Source of the DNA: Streptomyces umbrinus
GTDB lineage: Bacteria; Actinomycetota; Actinomycetes; Streptomycetales; Streptomycetaceae
NCBI RefSeq assembly: GCF_030817415.1
Contig: NZ_JAUSZI010000002.1
Coordinates: 620,001-684,000, forward strand
Length of the DNA stretch: 64,000 bases
Direction: 5' to 3'
The translations under genes were made by a program, and so were the position numbers. Each line of letters begins with the position of its first letter. Position 1 is the first letter of the stretch. The notes beneath the pieces were generated by a model. The model saw only the letters and a list, made by a program, of their open reading frames with translations, ran no database searches and was not told the origin of the DNA. Shown here piece after piece: positions 62,114 to 64,000 of the stretch.

Positions 62114-62464
62114 TGGTTTTCTCTGCCTCTTTCGCCGTTCGGAAACCGGCACAGCGCGGCCGGCGGTCCGAATCGACCCACCCCACTGTGACTGTCCGCG
62201 AAAGATTAGAGGCACCCACTGACAGTTGGCGTGCCGTTCATTAAGCCAGGCCTCGGTGGCCCGCTGCCTTGCGGACCTGCAGACCTGCTGCTGCGGAGTT
62301 CTCTCCAAGCTCCTGACCAATTCGTACCCCGATGGCGGTGGTTCGCTCGATCCGGCGGTGGAGCCGCAGGTGTTGCGCTCGACAGGTTCGGTCGCATCAG
62401 CGCTGAGCTGCCATGAGCCGTCGTGCTTCACCGTGGCGGTGTCCGCGAGTCGACGTGAGAGGGT
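62114..62464. other. Leader region with no convincing gene
   Basis: Upstream of the DUF4132-like gene. Open frames exist on both strands but none shows a family pattern with a ribosome site. Promoter elements are not obvious. Confidence 0.4.
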
Positions 62465-62617
62465 TCGCACGCGGGCCGCACCCGGACTGTCGGACGATCA
62501 CCCGTGCCAACTCGGGGGTGGCGTCGGCAGCCGGCAGATCCAGGGCCCTGCGTACGGCGATGCGGCTATGGCCGCCGCGTCGATGTGCACGGTGGTCAGG
62601 GCGGGCGAGAACAGTGC
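62465..62617 (-). pseudogene. Remnant of the C-terminus of a LacI-family regulator
   Basis: Minus strand: FSPALTTVHIDAAAI in one frame, then RIAVRRALDLPAADA and ELARVIVRQSG in the next frame. Together they make the usual LacI-family end (PLTTVRxD...G..AV..L...). A frameshift separates the parts near 62560 and nothing upstream of the fragment survives. Confidence 0.6.
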
Positions 62618-62644
62618 TCCGCGAGGGGTTGAGACAGCTGTTGC

Positions 62645-62769
62645 TCAGCCCTTGACGGCGAGCTGGATACGCCCTGAACGAACCATCGCCGGAAGAAGGC
62701 GAAGACGATCAGTACGGGCAGTACGGGCAGGACGCCGAAGGCGAGGACTTGGCCGCAAGCGCCTGCATC
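62645..62769 (-). pseudogene. Remnant of the C-terminus of a sugar ABC permease
   Basis: Minus strand: GQVLAFGVLPVLPVL and IVFAFFRRWFVQG in one frame, then IQLAVKG and a stop at 62645 in the next: the standard last helix and AVKG tail of a MalG-type permease, broken by a one-base shift. It directly precedes the LacI remnant. Confidence 0.65.
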
Positions 62770-62891
62770 CGCTGCCGTCCAGCCTCTCGGGATCGTCGGC
62801 TTGGCATCTCTTGCTTCGGTAGGCCCTGCACGTGCCCGGAACTGTGGCTTCCACCACGGCGAATGTGATCTTGGCGTGGTGAGATCGCCGG

Positions 62892-63902
62892 ATGCTCGGT
62901 TTCCTCCTCCGTCTCCCGCCGTTCTGGGTCCGCGAACCCCTGCTCATCGCGGTCGGTTCCGTTCTCGGCGTACGCATCATGTATCTCGCCGTCCGCGATC
63001 ACGATCGGGTCGCGGCCGGTCTCGGCGCGGCGTTCCTCGTGTTCACCGCAGTACGCATCCACACCGTGGCCCGCGCCCTGCGCGCACGCCGGAGCCCGAG
63101 TCCGGCAGCCTCCGCGGACGGGGCGGCGATCGCTGCTACCGTCCAGGCGCAGGCACAGGCCCAGGCCGGAACCGGGCCGAGTCCTCGCCCGAACACTCCG
63201 GAGAAGGACCACAACGCATGGGGCCAGGCCGTTGCGGCCGTGGCCGTGTTCGGGGCACTCGGGGCCGCGCTGTGGGTGGCCCCACACGTGATGCCGTCCG
63301 ACACCATCGCCCCGCAGCCCGCCTCGTGTTCGGGCGGGACACACGAGGAACTGCCGAAGGCCTACAAGCAGACACCCCAGCCTGTGACCGGTGAAGAACT
63401 GTGCAAGGCGCTCAACCAACCAGACCTGGCCACGCTCCTGGGAACGCCTGGAGAGACCGCGACCACTGCTTCCGCCACCGACAACACCGCTCCATTGACC
63501 GATGGGAAGGTCGCCCAACCGGAGGCCGAGGTCACGTTCGACACGTACAGCGTGAATGTCTCGGCCACTTACAACGAGCTGTCGATCGACCAGTACGTGA
63601 AGCTGATGAAGTTCGGGGACGAGCAGGACATCAAGACGCTTGCGACTCTCGGCCGGCCCGCGGTCCTCTCCTCGGCTCACACCATGAAGTTCGAGATCAA
63701 TCTCGGAAGTGGCGGATCCGCCGGACCGGTCGAACAAGGCCCCCTGGCCAGGACGCTGACCGTGGCCCTGGACCGCAATGACCGGGGCGGCTACTGCGAA
63801 ATCACCGTGTGGAGCAAGTCCGGAGCCCTCCCGGACGACGGCGTTCTCCTCGACATCGCTGAAAAGGTTCTTCCGAGCATGCCCGAACGGCCTGTCCGAT
63901 GA
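62892..63902 (+). CDS. Membrane-anchored protein of unknown function
   Basis: 336 residues from ATG 62892. Two N-terminal helices (LLIAVGSVLGVRIMYLAV, AAGLGAAFLVFTAV), a linker with an Ala/Gln repeat (QAQAQAQAG), a third helix (AVAAVAVFGALGAALWV), then an outer domain of ~190 residues with Cys in PASCSGG, EELCKALNQPDL and GGYCEITVW. LCKALNQPDLATLLGTPGE resembles a lipoprotein-like domain common in Streptomyces (possibly DUF6215). Function unknown. The following 98 bases hold nothing recognisable. Confidence 0.72.
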   Translation: MLGFLLRLPPFWVREPLLIAVGSVLGVRIMYLAVRDHDRVAAGLGAAFLVFTAVRIHTVARALRARRSPSPAASADGAAIAATVQAQAQAQAGTGPSPRPNTPEKDHNAWGQAVAAVAVFGALGAALWVAPHVMPSDTIAPQPASCSGGTHEELPKAYKQTPQPVTGEELCKALNQPDLATLLGTPGETATTASATDNTAPLTDGKVAQPEAEVTFDTYSVNVSATYNELSIDQYVKLMKFGDEQDIKTLATLGRPAVLSSAHTMKFEINLGSGGSAGPVEQGPLARTLTVALDRNDRGGYCEITVWSKSGALPDDGVLLDIAEKVLPSMPERPVR

Positions 63903-64000
63903 GACGCCGAGAACACTCCGGCGAAAAAGTTTCCGTCCAGTCGCGCCGCCCGCGACGGCATCGGCCTTGTGACGGGATGCGTGCCGCGACCTTCTTGACC

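Noticed and set aside
62114..62470. Upstream extension of the DUF4132-like frame by 119 residues
   Set aside because: No ribosome site, low-complexity translation, and it runs towards the LacI remnant; ATG 62113 fits the domain start.

Overview
The window reads as a piece of a Streptomyces (or close actinomycete) chromosome. Base composition is very G+C rich, many starts are GTG or TTG, and coding frames throw long antisense shadow frames. The families present (LacI-governed sugar ABC importers without their own ATPase, CBM-bearing secreted glycosidases, DesK-type two-component system, XRE/MmyB regulators, IS5 and IS21 insertion sequences) are typical of accessory or arm regions of such chromosomes. 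No tRNA, rRNA or CRISPR array was seen.

Layout. 1-12.4 kb is a mosaic of single metabolic and regulatory genes: the 3' end of an FAD flavoprotein, an ECF sigma factor that seems to lack region 4, an XRE regulator broken by an amber codon, an SDR, an SRPBCC protein, a lantibiotic-type ABC exporter, a signal-less solute-binding protein, VOC, XRE-cupin, methyltransferase, DinB, LysR, DHFR-like, a cysteine-dioxygenase-like cupin, and a small MazF-like toxin-antitoxin pair. 12.6-22.9 kb is sugar locus 1: LacI, lipoprotein binding protein, two permeases, GH38 alpha-mannosidase, GH2 beta-galactosidase. 22.9-26.6 kb carries an alpha/beta hydrolase, a TRI5-like terpene synthase, an aldo/keto reductase and a lipoprotein.

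26.7-36.4 kb is sugar locus 2: a GH63-like enzyme, two permeases, a binding protein and LacI on the minus strand, and a large secreted clan GH-A-like glycosidase with three CBM35/6-like modules on the plus strand. Two mirrored promoters lie between them, each with a CGAACCGGTTCG operator just below its -10 box. 36.4-45.8 kb is sugar locus 3: GH36 alpha-galactosidase (minus) divergent from LacI, binding protein, two permeases and a second secreted GH-A-like enzyme. The divergent gap has two TGTGACCGGTCACA operators. None of the three importers has an ATPase gene, so all probably share an MsiK-type ATPase encoded elsewhere. The enzymes (alpha-mannosidase, beta-galactosidase, alpha-galactosidase, GH63-like, two secreted GH-A-like enzymes) fit uptake and breakdown of complex plant or host glycans.

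45.8-50 kb has a DoxX membrane protein, a DesK-type kinase/regulator pair, a GNAT and an APH-fold kinase. 50.35-54.76 kb is a decayed mobile island. It is bounded by 18-bp inverted repeats and contains an IS5 transposase, a transglutaminase-fold protein, an IS21 remnant (IstB intact, IstA internally deleted) and a second APH-fold kinase. It is followed by a half-length MMPL transporter. 55.9-62.1 kb holds a 1,699-residue protein of unknown function and its upstream partner, a DUF4132-like protein. Just beyond are frameshifted remnants of a sugar ABC permease and a LacI regulator, the fossil of a further sugar locus. The window ends with a membrane-anchored protein of unknown function.
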